Shown here: one piece after another, positions 52,928 through 61,789 of the stretch
How positions within the stretch are numbered: position 1 is the first letter of the stretch
Layout of the letters: the number at the start of each line of letters is the position of its first letter
Assembly (NCBI GenBank): GCA_902796025.1
Contig: CADBNW010000217.1
Location: 1 to 64,000, forward strand
Length of the DNA: 64,000 nt
Direction of reading: 5' to 3'
Source: an uncultured Eubacteriales bacterium
GTDB lineage: Bacteria; Bacillota; Clostridia; Christensenellales; Aristaeellaceae
The notes under the pieces: model-generated
Seen by the model: the letters and a program-made list of their open reading frames with translations, nothing else
Databases searched by the model: none
Told to the model about the DNA's origin: nothing
Made by a program: the position numbers and the translations under genes

Positions 52928-55900
52928 AGACATCAAAAAGGTGCTGATGATCGGCTCTGGGCCCATCGTGATCGGACAGGCGGCGGAATTCGACTACGCG
53001 GGAGCGCAGGCCTGCCGTGTGCTGAAGGCAGCCGGGGTCAACGTGGTGCTGGTAAACTCCAACCCCGCGACTATCATGACGGATAAGGCGCTGGCGGACG
53101 AAATCTATCTGGAGCCCCTGACCGCCGAAACGGTAAAGCGCATCATCCTTAAGGAACAGCCGGACAGCATGCTGGCGGGCCTTGGCGGACAGACTGGCCT
53201 TACCCTTGCGATGCAGCTGAGCCGCGAGGGCTTTTTGGACGCGCACGGCGTAAAGCTGATCGGCACGAACGCCGAGGCCATCGAAAAGGCGGAGGACAGG
53301 CAGGCTTTCAAGGACACCATGCTGGAAATCGGCGAGCCAGTCATTCCCTCGGACATTGCAAACGACGCAGGCACCGCGCTTGCCATCGCGCATGAGATCG
53401 GCTATCCTGTGATCATTCGCCCCGCCTTTACCCTGGGCGGCACCGGCGGAGGCGTAGCGTACAACGACGAGGAAATGCGCACCGTGGCGCAGGCGGGACT
53501 GGACGCCTCCCCGATCACGCAGATTTTGGTGGAAAAGTACATCGCCGGCTGGAAGGAGATCGAATTTGAGGTCATGCGGGATGCCATCGGCAACGTGATC
53601 GCCATCTGCAGCATGGAAAATGTGGATCCGGTGGGCGTGCACACCGGCGACAGCATCGTGGTGGCCCCGGCGCTTACCCTGAGCAACAGGGAGTACCAGA
53701 TGCTGCGCTCCGCGGCGCTAAACATCATAAATGCCCTTGGCATCATGGGCGGCTGCAACTGCCAGTTTGCGCTGGATCCAAACAGCATGGACTACGCGGT
53801 GATCGAGGTAAACCCAAGGGTCAGCCGCTCTTCCGCCCTGGCCAGCAAGGCAACCGGCTATCCCATTGCGAAGGTGACGACGCAAATCGCCCTGGGCTAC
53901 AATCTGGACGAGATCAAAAACGAGATCACCGGCAAAACCTGCGCCTGCTTTGAGCCCACGGTGGATTACGTGGTGGTCAAGTTCCCCAAATGGCCCTTTG
54001 ACAAGTTCAACACCGCGCGCCGCCGCCTGGGCACGCAGATGAAGGCAACGGGCGAGGTGATGGCGATCGCAACCTGCTTTGAGATGGCGCTTATGAAGGT
54101 GGTGCGGGGCGCGGAGATCGGCCTGGACACGCTGAACAAGGCTCCCCTCGATCAAAGAGATGTGCGTAAGCGCCTGAGCGACATGGACGACAACCGCATC
54201 TTTACCTGCTTTGAGGCCATCAAGGCGGGCGTGAGCGTCGATGAGATCTTTGAAATCACCCGCATAGACCGCTGGTTTTTGAACCGGCTAAAGCATCTTG
54301 CTGAGTATGAAGAAAGCATAAAGCAGGGCTTGAGCGATGAAGCGTATTTAGAGGGCAAAAGGCTTGGCTATACGGACAAGGCCCTTACTTGCCTGTCCGG
54401 CAGAAAGGAGCTGCCGGGCAGATCTGCCGTTTACAAAATGGTGGATACCTGCGCTGCAGAATTTGACGCCGAAACACCGTACTTTTATTCTGCCTACGAC
54501 ACGGTCTGCGATTCCAGAAGCTTTAAGCGCTCCGGCCGCCCTTGCGTGATGGTGCTGGGCTCTGGACCGATCCGCATCGGGCAGGGCATCGAATTTGACT
54601 ATTCCTCCGTGCACTGCGTGTGGACGCTGCGGGATATGGGCTATGACGTGGTGATCGTAAACAACAACCCGGAGACCGTCTCCACCGATTACGACACCGC
54701 GGACAGGCTGTACTTTGAACCCCTGACGCCCGAGGACGTAATGAACATCATCCGGGTGGAAAAGCCTGTTGGCGTCGTGGTGGCCTTTGGCGGACAGACC
54801 GCGATCAAGCTGACAAAGTTTCTGGACGAGCAGCACATACCGATCCTTGGCACCTCCGCCGACGGCATCGACCTTGCGGAGGACCGGGCGCGCTTTGACG
54901 CGCTGCTTGAGAGCTTTGGCATACGCCGTCCAAGCGGTATGGGCGTGCGCACGATGGAGGAGGCGCTGGACGCCGCAAGGAAGCTTGGGTATCCTGTGCT
55001 TTTGCGCCCGTCCTACGTAATCGGCGGCCAGAACATGACCATCAGCCGCAGCGACCATCAGACACAGGATTACATGCAGCGCATCCTGGCAGGCGGCATC
55101 GATAACCCCGTGCTGGTGGATAAGTACATGCCCGGCATCGAACTGGAGGTGGACGTGATCTCAGACGGCCAGGACGTGCTGATCCCCGGCATCATGGAGC
55201 ACATCGAGCGCGCGGGCGTGCATAGCGGCGACTCCATCGCCGTGTATCCGCCCTACAATCTGGACGACCGCTACATACAAAAGATCTGCGACAGCTCCAA
55301 AAAGCTCGCGCTCGCGCTTGGCACGAAGGGCCTTGTAAACATCCAGTATCTGATCTACGAGGATGAACTGTATGTGATCGAGGTAAACCCAAGGGCCTCC
55401 AGAACCGTGCCCTACATCAGCAAGGTGACGAATGTGCCCATGGTGCAGCTGGCGGCGCAGGTGATGCTGGGCGCGAAATTGGAGGAGCTTGGCTGCGGAA
55501 CGGGACTAAACCGCACGCCGCCGTATTACGCTGTGAAGGTGCCGGTCTTCTCCTTTGAAAAGCTAAGCGACGCAAACTCCATTCTGGGGCCGGAAATGAA
55601 ATCCACGGGCGAGGTGCTGGGCATTGGCAAAACGATGCCGGAGGCGCTGTTCAAGGGCCTTACCGCGGCGGGCTTCAAGGTGCCGTCGCCGGAAAAGGCC
55701 AGCAGCACGGGCGTGCTTTTGAGCGTGGAGGAGACCGACTATCAGGAGATCATCCAGCTTGCCAAGCGCTTTTACGATCTGGGCATGGGACTGTACGCCA
55801 CCACAGGCACGGCGGGCGCGATCGCAAGCCTCGGCATCCCCGTACAGGCAGTAAAAAACGCAAGCGAGAGCGACGACATAACCCGCCTGATGGCGTCTGG

Positions 55901-56945
55901 GAGCCTGAGCTACATCGTATATACCGGCGCGGTAAAGGACGCGACCATTGGCGATTACACGGTATTGCACCGCAAGGCGATGCTGCTTGGCATCCCGTGC
56001 CTTACGTCCCTGGACACGGCAAACGCCCTTGCGGACATCATCGAAAGCCGCTTTACGGCCTACAGCGTGGAGCTTGTGGACATCAACAATATGCGCGCCT
56101 GGCGGCAGAAGATCCACTTTGCAAAGCTTCAGTCCTGCGGCAACGACTGCATCTATATCGAAAACTTTGACGGCAGCATCACCTGCCCGGAGTCGCTGTG
56201 CGTGGAGCTGTGCAGGCAGCATTACGGCATCGGCGGCGACGGCATCGTGCTGATCGAAAAATCAAAGCTCGCGGACGTCAAAATGCGCGCCTTCAACCGC
56301 GACGGCAGCGAAGGCCTGATGGCTGGAAACAGCCTTCGCTGTGTGGCCAAGTACGTATACGACAAAGGCTATGTGCGCTCTCAGGTGATGAGCATCGAAA
56401 CGGCAACGGGCGTTACGCACCTAAAGCTGTATTTAAAGGATGGCAAGGTGAGCACCGTTTCGGCCAAGGTCGCCAATGTGTGCTTTGACGCGCGCAAGAT
56501 CCCCGTGCGCACGGAGAAATCCTGCTTGGTCGACGAAGAGCTGATGCTTGGGGGCGAAAAGCTGCGCGTCACCTGCGTAAACGTTGGAAATCCCCATGCG
56601 GTCATCTTTACAGACCAGCTGGACGCCGTGAACGTAAAGGAAAAGGGCACGCGGATCGAATACGCGGACATCTTCCCGGAGCGCGTGAACGTGGAGTGGG
56701 TAAGGGTCATAAACCGCACCACGCTGCGCGTTCGCGTATGGGAGCGGGGAAGCGGCGAGACCTTGGCCTGCGGGACCGGCGCATGCGCGGCAGCTGTGGC
56801 CGCGGTGCGCCTGGGACTATGCGACAGGGGGCGCGACATCACCGTAAAGCTTCCCGGCGGAGATCTTACTGTGAACACCGATGGCAGCGCCATCACGCTT
56901 ACGGGCAGCGCCGTAATGGTGTTTGAGGGAGACTTCGAGTACTAA
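52914..56945 (+). CDS. carB: CarB - DapF-like fusion protein
   Basis: One uninterrupted frame of 1343 residues, starting at TTG 52914 with GGAGGG at 52901-52906. Residues 1 to about 1065 are a complete carbamoyl-phosphate synthase large subunit: two ATP-grasp halves (VLMIGSGPIVIGQAAEFDYA and VMVLGSGPIRIGQGIEFDYS) and the MGS-like end. From about 1066 (KIHFAKLQSCGNDCIYIENF) to the end is a DapF-like domain of normal length (about 278 residues). Its second catalytic Cys, 1286 in LACGTGACA, is present. The first is Ala1137 in LMAGNSLRC, where DapF has MCGN. CarB activity is expected; epimerase activity is doubtful without that Cys. ATG 56091 between the domains has no ribosome-binding site. Confidence 0.93.
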   Translation: MPLNKDIKKVLMIGSGPIVIGQAAEFDYAGAQACRVLKAAGVNVVLVNSNPATIMTDKALADEIYLEPLTAETVKRIILKEQPDSMLAGLGGQTGLTLAMQLSREGFLDAHGVKLIGTNAEAIEKAEDRQAFKDTMLEIGEPVIPSDIANDAGTALAIAHEIGYPVIIRPAFTLGGTGGGVAYNDEEMRTVAQAGLDASPITQILVEKYIAGWKEIEFEVMRDAIGNVIAICSMENVDPVGVHTGDSIVVAPALTLSNREYQMLRSAALNIINALGIMGGCNCQFALDPNSMDYAVIEVNPRVSRSSALASKATGYPIAKVTTQIALGYNLDEIKNEITGKTCACFEPTVDYVVVKFPKWPFDKFNTARRRLGTQMKATGEVMAIATCFEMALMKVVRGAEIGLDTLNKAPLDQRDVRKRLSDMDDNRIFTCFEAIKAGVSVDEIFEITRIDRWFLNRLKHLAEYEESIKQGLSDEAYLEGKRLGYTDKALTCLSGRKELPGRSAVYKMVDTCAAEFDAETPYFYSAYDTVCDSRSFKRSGRPCVMVLGSGPIRIGQGIEFDYSSVHCVWTLRDMGYDVVIVNNNPETVSTDYDTADRLYFEPLTPEDVMNIIRVEKPVGVVVAFGGQTAIKLTKFLDEQHIPILGTSADGIDLAEDRARFDALLESFGIRRPSGMGVRTMEEALDAARKLGYPVLLRPSYVIGGQNMTISRSDHQTQDYMQRILAGGIDNPVLVDKYMPGIELEVDVISDGQDVLIPGIMEHIERAGVHSGDSIAVYPPYNLDDRYIQKICDSSKKLALALGTKGLVNIQYLIYEDELYVIEVNPRASRTVPYISKVTNVPMVQLAAQVMLGAKLEELGCGTGLNRTPPYYAVKVPVFSFEKLSDANSILGPEMKSTGEVLGIGKTMPEALFKGLTAAGFKVPSPEKASSTGVLLSVEETDYQEIIQLAKRFYDLGMGLYATTGTAGAIASLGIPVQAVKNASESDDITRLMASGSLSYIVYTGAVKDATIGDYTVLHRKAMLLGIPCLTSLDTANALADIIESRFTAYSVELVDINNMRAWRQKIHFAKLQSCGNDCIYIENFDGSITCPESLCVELCRQHYGIGGDGIVLIEKSKLADVKMRAFNRDGSEGLMAGNSLRCVAKYVYDKGYVRSQVMSIETATGVTHLKLYLKDGKVSTVSAKVANVCFDARKIPVRTEKSCLVDEELMLGGEKLRVTCVNVGNPHAVIFTDQLDAVNVKEKGTRIEYADIFPERVNVEWVRVINRTTLRVRVWERGSGETLACGTGACAAAVAAVRLGLCDRGRDITVKLPGGDLTVNTDGSAITLTGSAVMVFEGDFEY

Positions 56946-56952
56946 AAAGCAA

Positions 56953-56993
56953 AAAGAAGGGAACAGAGGCGTAACGGCCCCTGTTCTCTTTTG
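56953..56993. terminator. Bidirectional terminator between convergent carB-dapF and GH88 genes
   Basis: GGGAACAGAGGC and GCCCCTGTTCTC form a stem around 56957-56988, with TTTT on the right for plus-strand transcripts. The A-rich left flank (AAAAAGCAAAAAG) gives a U-tract for minus-strand transcripts. Confidence 0.75.
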
Positions 56994-57042
56994 CTGTCAA
57001 ATAAGGGTACAGAGCTTTATCTGCAAGCCAGGAAGAATCGGA

Positions 57043-58182
57043 CTACGGCATCGTCCACAGAAGGAGCTTTTCGCCGCAGAGCTTCAAAAGGGCTTCGGCG
57101 TAGAAGAAATCGGCGTAGAGGATCGGGTATTCGGGATGCCCGTCGGAGTAGGCGCCGGTGCAGCGGGGGAGCACGGCGGGGATGCTGTCGTCGTACACCG
57201 CGCATTTGCTGTCAAGGGCCTTGAGCAGTTCGATCGCAAAGGTCAGATAGCGCTCGGCGTCCTTGGGGCGCTCATCCTTAAACTGCTCTGAAAGCTCGAT
57301 AAGACCGCTTGCCGCGATGGCGTTTGCGCAGTTGTCGATGATGGGGCGCTCCGGGCTCTGGCAAAAATCTACGGGCACGAGACGGTCTTCGGGGGTGTGG
57401 GCGATAAAGTAATCCGCGACGCGACTGGCGCAGGACAAAAACTCCTTCTTTCCGGAGAGGATCGCGCTTAAGGTATAGCCGTAGAGCGCCCAGCTTTGCC
57501 CTCTGGACCAGCTGGAGCCCGGCGCGCAGCCCTGCCCGGCGGGAGTGTCCACCACCTTGCCGCTTTCGGGATCGTAGATCACGATGTGATACACGGAGCC
57601 GTCCGGCTTAAAAAAGTTCTTTGCTGCAAATTCCGCGTGGCGGATGGCCATCAGTTTAAAACGCGCGTCATTGCTCAAGCGGCTCATCGCGTAAAGCAGG
57701 GGCAGATTCATCATCGTGTCGATGATCGACCAGCCTGCGCGGGATCCGTCGCCGTTGTCGTTCCACGCGCGGATGAAGCCGTTGGGATTGTAGCGCGCGG
57801 CCAGCAGATCGCCGGCCAAAGTGAGCCTGCGAAGGCTGTCCTTGTCGCCTTCAAGGGCGTAGTGCGCGCCGGAGGACAAAAGCCACATGAAGCCCACGTC
57901 GTGATGCAGCTTTTCAAATTCTTGAAGCGCCTTATCAAGCAGCGCTTCGCCACGAAGCGCCTCCTGGCGAAAGAGGAGATTTGGGTTATGCCTGTACAAT
58001 AGCCACATGAGCCCCGGCCAAAAGCCGTTTGTCCACCAGTCGATGCCATAGCCCTCCGCCCACTCGCCTTTTTTTACGGTGTAGGGGATGCCGCTTAGCT
58101 TTTGTGCCTTGCGGATGGATTCGGGCGCCTTTTGACAGAGCTTGTCCAGAATGCCTTTTGCCCATTGCATCGTATCGTTCAT
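57043..58182 (-). CDS. GH88 unsaturated glucuronyl hydrolase
   Basis: A 379-residue cytosolic protein, GH88/GH105-like alpha6/alpha6 barrel. The two catalytic Asp of unsaturated glucuronyl hydrolases are visible: Asp95 in LHHDVGFMW and Asp155 in WSIIDTMMNL. AWNDNGDGSRAG, SSWSRGQSWALYGY and the CANAIAASGL helix are also typical. It removes the unsaturated uronic acid that polysaccharide lyases leave on oligosaccharides, for example from glycosaminoglycans or xanthan-like glycans. GGAGGTCA precedes the ATG on the minus strand. It lies 29 bases after the MGH1-like gene. No lyase is in the window. Confidence 0.92.
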   Translation of the reverse strand: MNDTMQWAKGILDKLCQKAPESIRKAQKLSGIPYTVKKGEWAEGYGIDWWTNGFWPGLMWLLYRHNPNLLFRQEALRGEALLDKALQEFEKLHHDVGFMWLLSSGAHYALEGDKDSLRRLTLAGDLLAARYNPNGFIRAWNDNGDGSRAGWSIIDTMMNLPLLYAMSRLSNDARFKLMAIRHAEFAAKNFFKPDGSVYHIVIYDPESGKVVDTPAGQGCAPGSSWSRGQSWALYGYTLSAILSGKKEFLSCASRVADYFIAHTPEDRLVPVDFCQSPERPIIDNCANAIAASGLIELSEQFKDERPKDAERYLTFAIELLKALDSKCAVYDDSIPAVLPRCTGAYSDGHPEYPILYADFFYAEALLKLCGEKLLLWTMP

Positions 58183-58211
58183 TTGTTTTGACCTCCGTTT
58201 TAAATTTGCAG

Positions 58212-60350
58212 TCAGGATCTTGGGGTAAGCGCAAAGCGCTGCGGATGATCAAAGCAATCATTCGTGCTTTGTCCATCCAGCTTTTTTTCACCGTCGATCA
58301 GCAGTGTGTAGCCTGCGTTTAAGCCGTCCTCAGTCTTGGTGCGGAAATGCACGTCGATCCTGTGACCCCGGATCACGACGTTTTGCAGCGAAAAGCGCGT
58401 AAGGCCGCTTTTTATGGGATGAAAGCAAAAGCCCTCCTCCGTGGGCTCAAGGCCGCACAAATGCCGGATGACAAGATCGATATAGAAGGAGTGGTTGTAA
58501 TCGGCTTCGTCGCTTAAAGCCTCGCCGGTTTCGGCGTTATAAAACTCCACAAGGCAGGGCTGATCGAGATCGCCCATGCGGAAGTGCTCAAGCGTATACT
58601 CATGAAACAGCTTCATGAAGTTTTCGTCAAAGCGGTGCCCGTGCGCCTTGCTCTGTCTGGCCGCGGCGTCCAGCGCGATGCCGGTGGTGTAGGGCCAGGA
58701 GGGGCCGTTCCACATGCAGCCGTCGCGCCCTTTGAAGAAATCGCCCTTCCAGCCGCCGCAGGGCGAGTACACGGGGCAGTCCGCAGCGGTAGAGGCAAAG
58801 CCGGAGCCCCTTGCAAAATAATCGGGGCTAAAGAGGTAGTCAAGAAGCTTTAAGTGCTCTTCCTGCGTGATGCCGGCCCAGAGGGGATAAACGCTTACAA
58901 TGTGCTTTACATAGGCGCGCCGGTCGCTTTGGTGATGCAGGTCGTAAAAGCAGCCGCCTGCGCTGTCCCACATTTTGTTTAGAACATCCCGGCAGATGGC
59001 GCTTGCCCGCTGCTCGTATTTTTCCGCGTCCGGGTCGCCGGCCTCGCGGCACAAGCTGGCAAGGCCCAGACAATTGAGATACATGTAGATGGACGCGTCC
59101 ACGCGCTTTAAGGGGGTGTAGCCCTCCTGCGTGCCGCGCACCTTGGCGGGGAAGCATTGATTGGTGAAAAACCAAAAGCCGGGCTGATATTCCTTGCCGG
59201 TCAACTGATGCGTATAGCACACCATCAGGCTGTCGTTTGCGCCCTTGTGGCGCTCAAAGACGCTGTCGCAATCCTTTTTATACGCGGGCAGAAGCTCGCA
59301 GATCAGATCGAGGTCGCTGCTTTGCAAATAGTACTGATACAGGGCCCAGGAGGCGTAATTGGTGTATTCCTTCCCGTTTGCATCCACGGCGCTTACAGAA
59401 AACGCGCCCTCCGCGTTTACACTGTCGGTAAGGGCGCGAAACGCTTCCCTGGACACCTCCGGCTGATTAAGCCAGCGCATGTCCGTCATGGTGAGCGGAG
59501 TGGAAAGGGGGTTGAGCCGCGAAAACTCCCAGCCGGTTTTCTGATAGGGCGTTTTTACCATCGCGTGAGAGCGGCCCTCGTAAAACAGCGCGTGCTGCAA
59601 ATAGCCAAGGCCGGGCCTGGCCAAACAGGAGCGCAGAAGATAAATGCGGTACCACCAGCAGCGCTCGATGTAGGGATCGGAGCATTCAAAGGAAGGGGCC
59701 TTCTCAAACCAGCGAAGGTATTCGGCGCTGAGCTCGTCCATCAAAGCATCGGGATCGCTTCTGCGCGCATCCAGCTTTGCAAGGCGAGCGCGAAGCGCAG
59801 TGTCCTCGCCCTCAAGGCCGAGAGCTGCGGCGAGCAAAAAGCGCTTGCGCTGACCGGGCTGAAGGATACAGCGGCCATCCGTAAAAGCTTTATCCAGGCT
59901 GAGGCGCATGACGACTCTAAAGCCGTGCAGGTTTACGGGAAAGACGTAAGCTTCGTTTAGCTGCGTACCCTCAGGCAGCATAAGCTCAAGCGTAAGCGGC
60001 ACGTCGCCCGTGTTTTCCCAGCTTTGCAGTGAACAGGCGACGTCGTCCCAACTGATGGTTTTGCGTTCGGAAAAGCGAATGCTGTCATCACAGTACGTTA
60101 AAACGCTTTCGTCCGGATACCAGGTGTGCAGGGCAGAGGATAGGCGCGCCTCTTTGCCCAACACGCGCACGCTGAACAGCAGGGGAAGATTGAGCTTATG
60201 AATAAAGTCCAGCCTGCCTGAAAAGCCGGGAGTGCATTCAAGATAATCCGCCCACAGTCTTGCGCCGGTAGGACCGAGCGACTGCATGCCCGGATGCTTT
60301 CGGAAGGAACGGTTTCGGGTCTTTAAAAGCTGCTTTGCGCGTGCGCTCAT
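58212..60350 (-). CDS. MGH1-like alpha6/alpha6-barrel glycoside hydrolase
   Basis: A 712-residue cytosolic protein. The N-terminal 200 residues are beta-rich, followed by an alpha6/alpha6 barrel with features of the GH63/GH37-like MGH1 group: RVDASIYMYLNCLGLASL, YPLWAGIT and DGCMWNGPSWPYTTGIALDAA, the last being the diagnostic YWRGPxWP-like strand. The C-terminus is a beta domain (VVIRGHRIDVHF). The family acts on glucosyl, galactosyl or rhamnosyl bonds; the specificity here is unknown. GGGAGG precedes the ATG. It lies 27 bases after rluF and is likely cotranscribed with it and with GH88, so the two hydrolases may work on the same uronate-containing oligosaccharide. Confidence 0.82.
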   Translation of the reverse strand: MSARAKQLLKTRNRSFRKHPGMQSLGPTGARLWADYLECTPGFSGRLDFIHKLNLPLLFSVRVLGKEARLSSALHTWYPDESVLTYCDDSIRFSERKTISWDDVACSLQSWENTGDVPLTLELMLPEGTQLNEAYVFPVNLHGFRVVMRLSLDKAFTDGRCILQPGQRKRFLLAAALGLEGEDTALRARLAKLDARRSDPDALMDELSAEYLRWFEKAPSFECSDPYIERCWWYRIYLLRSCLARPGLGYLQHALFYEGRSHAMVKTPYQKTGWEFSRLNPLSTPLTMTDMRWLNQPEVSREAFRALTDSVNAEGAFSVSAVDANGKEYTNYASWALYQYYLQSSDLDLICELLPAYKKDCDSVFERHKGANDSLMVCYTHQLTGKEYQPGFWFFTNQCFPAKVRGTQEGYTPLKRVDASIYMYLNCLGLASLCREAGDPDAEKYEQRASAICRDVLNKMWDSAGGCFYDLHHQSDRRAYVKHIVSVYPLWAGITQEEHLKLLDYLFSPDYFARGSGFASTAADCPVYSPCGGWKGDFFKGRDGCMWNGPSWPYTTGIALDAAARQSKAHGHRFDENFMKLFHEYTLEHFRMGDLDQPCLVEFYNAETGEALSDEADYNHSFYIDLVIRHLCGLEPTEEGFCFHPIKSGLTRFSLQNVVIRGHRIDVHFRTKTEDGLNAGYTLLIDGEKKLDGQSTNDCFDHPQRFALTPRS

Positions 60351-60377
60351 AGGAAGACCTCCCTTAAAGCGAAAAAT

Positions 60378-61115
60378 TCAGGAGCGCCCCGGTTTAGCAC
60401 CGCTGTTCAACTGCCGCATCAGTTCGTCCATTTCGGTGGGCGTGAGGTTTCGCCACTGGCCGAGCTTTAGATTTCCTAGGCGCAGGTGCATGATGCGAAC
60501 GCGCCGAAGCGCCCGCACGTTATAGCCCAGCGCCTCGCACATGCGGCGGATCTGCCGGTTGAGGCCCTGGGTGAGGATGATCGTAAACGTGCGCTCGCCC
60601 GTTTTTTTAAGCTTGCAGGGCAGGGTCACGGTGTCGAGGATCCTGACGCCGTCCTCCATCTGACGAATGAATTCCGGGGTGATGGGCTTATCCACCCGCA
60701 CATCGTATTCCTTTTCGTGGTGCTCGCTGGCGCGCAGGATGCGGTTTACGATGTCGCCGTCGTTGGTCAGCAAAAGCAGACCCTCGCTGTCCTTGTCGAG
60801 GCGCCCTACGGGATAGATGCGGTCGTCGTGATCCACAAAATCGACCACGTTGTCCGGCTCGTTATGGTCGGCTGTGCAGACGATGCCAACGGGCTTGTTT
60901 AGCATGATGTAGCGGCGCTTGATTTTGCTGCGCACCGGCTCGCCCTCGATCGTCACCTTCATGCCCGGGGTCACGCGGTCGCCCAGTGTCGCGCGATGTC
61001 CGTCGATCAGCACGCGGCCTTCCTGGATCCACCTGTCCGCCTCGCGCCTTGAGCAGCGCCCCGCGTCTGCAAGGTATTTGTTGATTCTTACGCCCAGTTT
61101 TTCGTCGTAGCTCAT
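60378..61115 (-). CDS. RluF/RsuA-family 23S rRNA pseudouridine synthase
   Basis: A 245-residue protein with an N-terminal S4 domain (RINKYLADAGRCSRREADRW) and the RsuA/RluB/RluE/RluF catalytic motif PVGRLDKDSEGLLLLTNDGD, whose Asp is the nucleophile. The LNKPVGIVCTADHNEPDNVV and HEKEYDVRVDKPITPEFI blocks resemble RluF, which modifies U2604 in 23S rRNA and U35 in tRNA-Tyr. The late GLNRQIRRMCEALGY is also of this group. It heads the minus-strand operon under the promoter at 61152-61180. Confidence 0.9.
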   Translation of the reverse strand: MSYDEKLGVRINKYLADAGRCSRREADRWIQEGRVLIDGHRATLGDRVTPGMKVTIEGEPVRSKIKRRYIMLNKPVGIVCTADHNEPDNVVDFVDHDDRIYPVGRLDKDSEGLLLLTNDGDIVNRILRASEHHEKEYDVRVDKPITPEFIRQMEDGVRILDTVTLPCKLKKTGERTFTIILTQGLNRQIRRMCEALGYNVRALRRVRIMHLRLGNLKLGQWRNLTPTEMDELMRQLNSGAKPGRS

Positions 61116-61151
61116 ATGTCACCGCCTGTGTTTGCTGGTATTCTTATCATT

Positions 61152-61180
61152 ATTATACCAAAAGCCGGATGGATTTTAAA
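61152..61180 (-). promoter_or_regulatory. Minus-strand promoter of rluF and the two glycosidase genes
   Basis: Reading on the minus strand, TTTAAA (61180-61175) and TATAAT (61157-61152) are separated by 17 bases, 36 bases before the rluF start. Confidence 0.6.
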
Positions 61181-61232
61181 GGGGGCAACGTAAAAGACCA
61201 ATGTAAAGGATTTTTGATTGGCTGGTTTAGTG

Positions 61233-61261
61233 TTGAATTGCGATGATCCAGGTGGTATAAT
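61233..61261 (+). promoter_or_regulatory. Plus-strand promoter of the UBA/DUF4342 gene and cysS
   Basis: TTGAAT (61233-61238) and TATAAT (61256-61261) with a 17-base spacer, 21 bases before the GTG start. It is divergent from the rluF promoter. Confidence 0.75.
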
Positions 61262-61282
61262 CATAGTGGAGGGGAGTAAACC

Positions 61283-61789
61283 GTGACAAGACTTGAAATG
61301 GTGGAAAAGCTGCGCGAAAAGACCGGCATCAGCTACGACGCGGCCAGGGAGGCGCTGGAGCAAAACAACTGGGATCTGATCGACACGATCATCGTGCTGG
61401 ACAAGCAGGGGCGGGTCGTTGAGGACGCAGGCGCTCCAAGAGCGGAGGAAGAACCAAAGCCCGTCCGGATGATCGACGCGACCAAGGCCGGAGCGAAGCT
61501 GAAAAACGCCCTTAGGTGGGTGCTTGGCATCATCAAAAAGGGCGAGGCGATCCGCATCAGCATCCTGCGCGGCGAGGAGGAGCTTGGCAGCCTCTCCGTT
61601 ACGGCTGTGATCTTGCTGTTTCTTGTAAAATGGTATATCCCTTTAGGACTATGGATCATAAGCCTGTTTTTTGGCTTTAAATACCGCTTTGGCGGCCTGG
61701 CCGCGGCGGGCAAGCTGCTGGATTCGCTAAGCGACAGGGCCGGCGAAAAGGCAGAGGAGATCAAAACAAAATTCAGTGAGGATAAATAA
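61283..61789 (+). CDS. UBA/TS-N-like DUF4342 membrane protein
   Basis: A 168-residue protein starting at GTG 61283 with GGAGGGG at 61268-61274. Residues 1-40 form a UBA/TS-N-like three-helix unit (VEKLREKTGISYDAAREALE, then NNWDLIDTIIVLDK), as at the start of elongation factor Ts. A linker and a DUF4342 domain follow, with a hydrophobic stretch at about 110-130 (VILLFLVKWYIPLGLWII) that should be a membrane segment. The C-terminal helix is charged. The role is unknown. cysS starts directly after its stop, so it is the first gene of that operon. Confidence 0.82.
   Translation: MTRLEMVEKLREKTGISYDAAREALEQNNWDLIDTIIVLDKQGRVVEDAGAPRAEEEPKPVRMIDATKAGAKLKNALRWVLGIIKKGEAIRISILRGEEELGSLSVTAVILLFLVKWYIPLGLWIISLFFGFKYRFGGLAAAGKLLDSLSDRAGEKAEEIKTKFSEDK

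Noticed and set aside
56091..56110. Separate start for a stand-alone dapF
   Set aside because: ATG 56091 has no ribosome-binding site, and the frame from CarB continues without a stop, so a fusion is the simpler reading.
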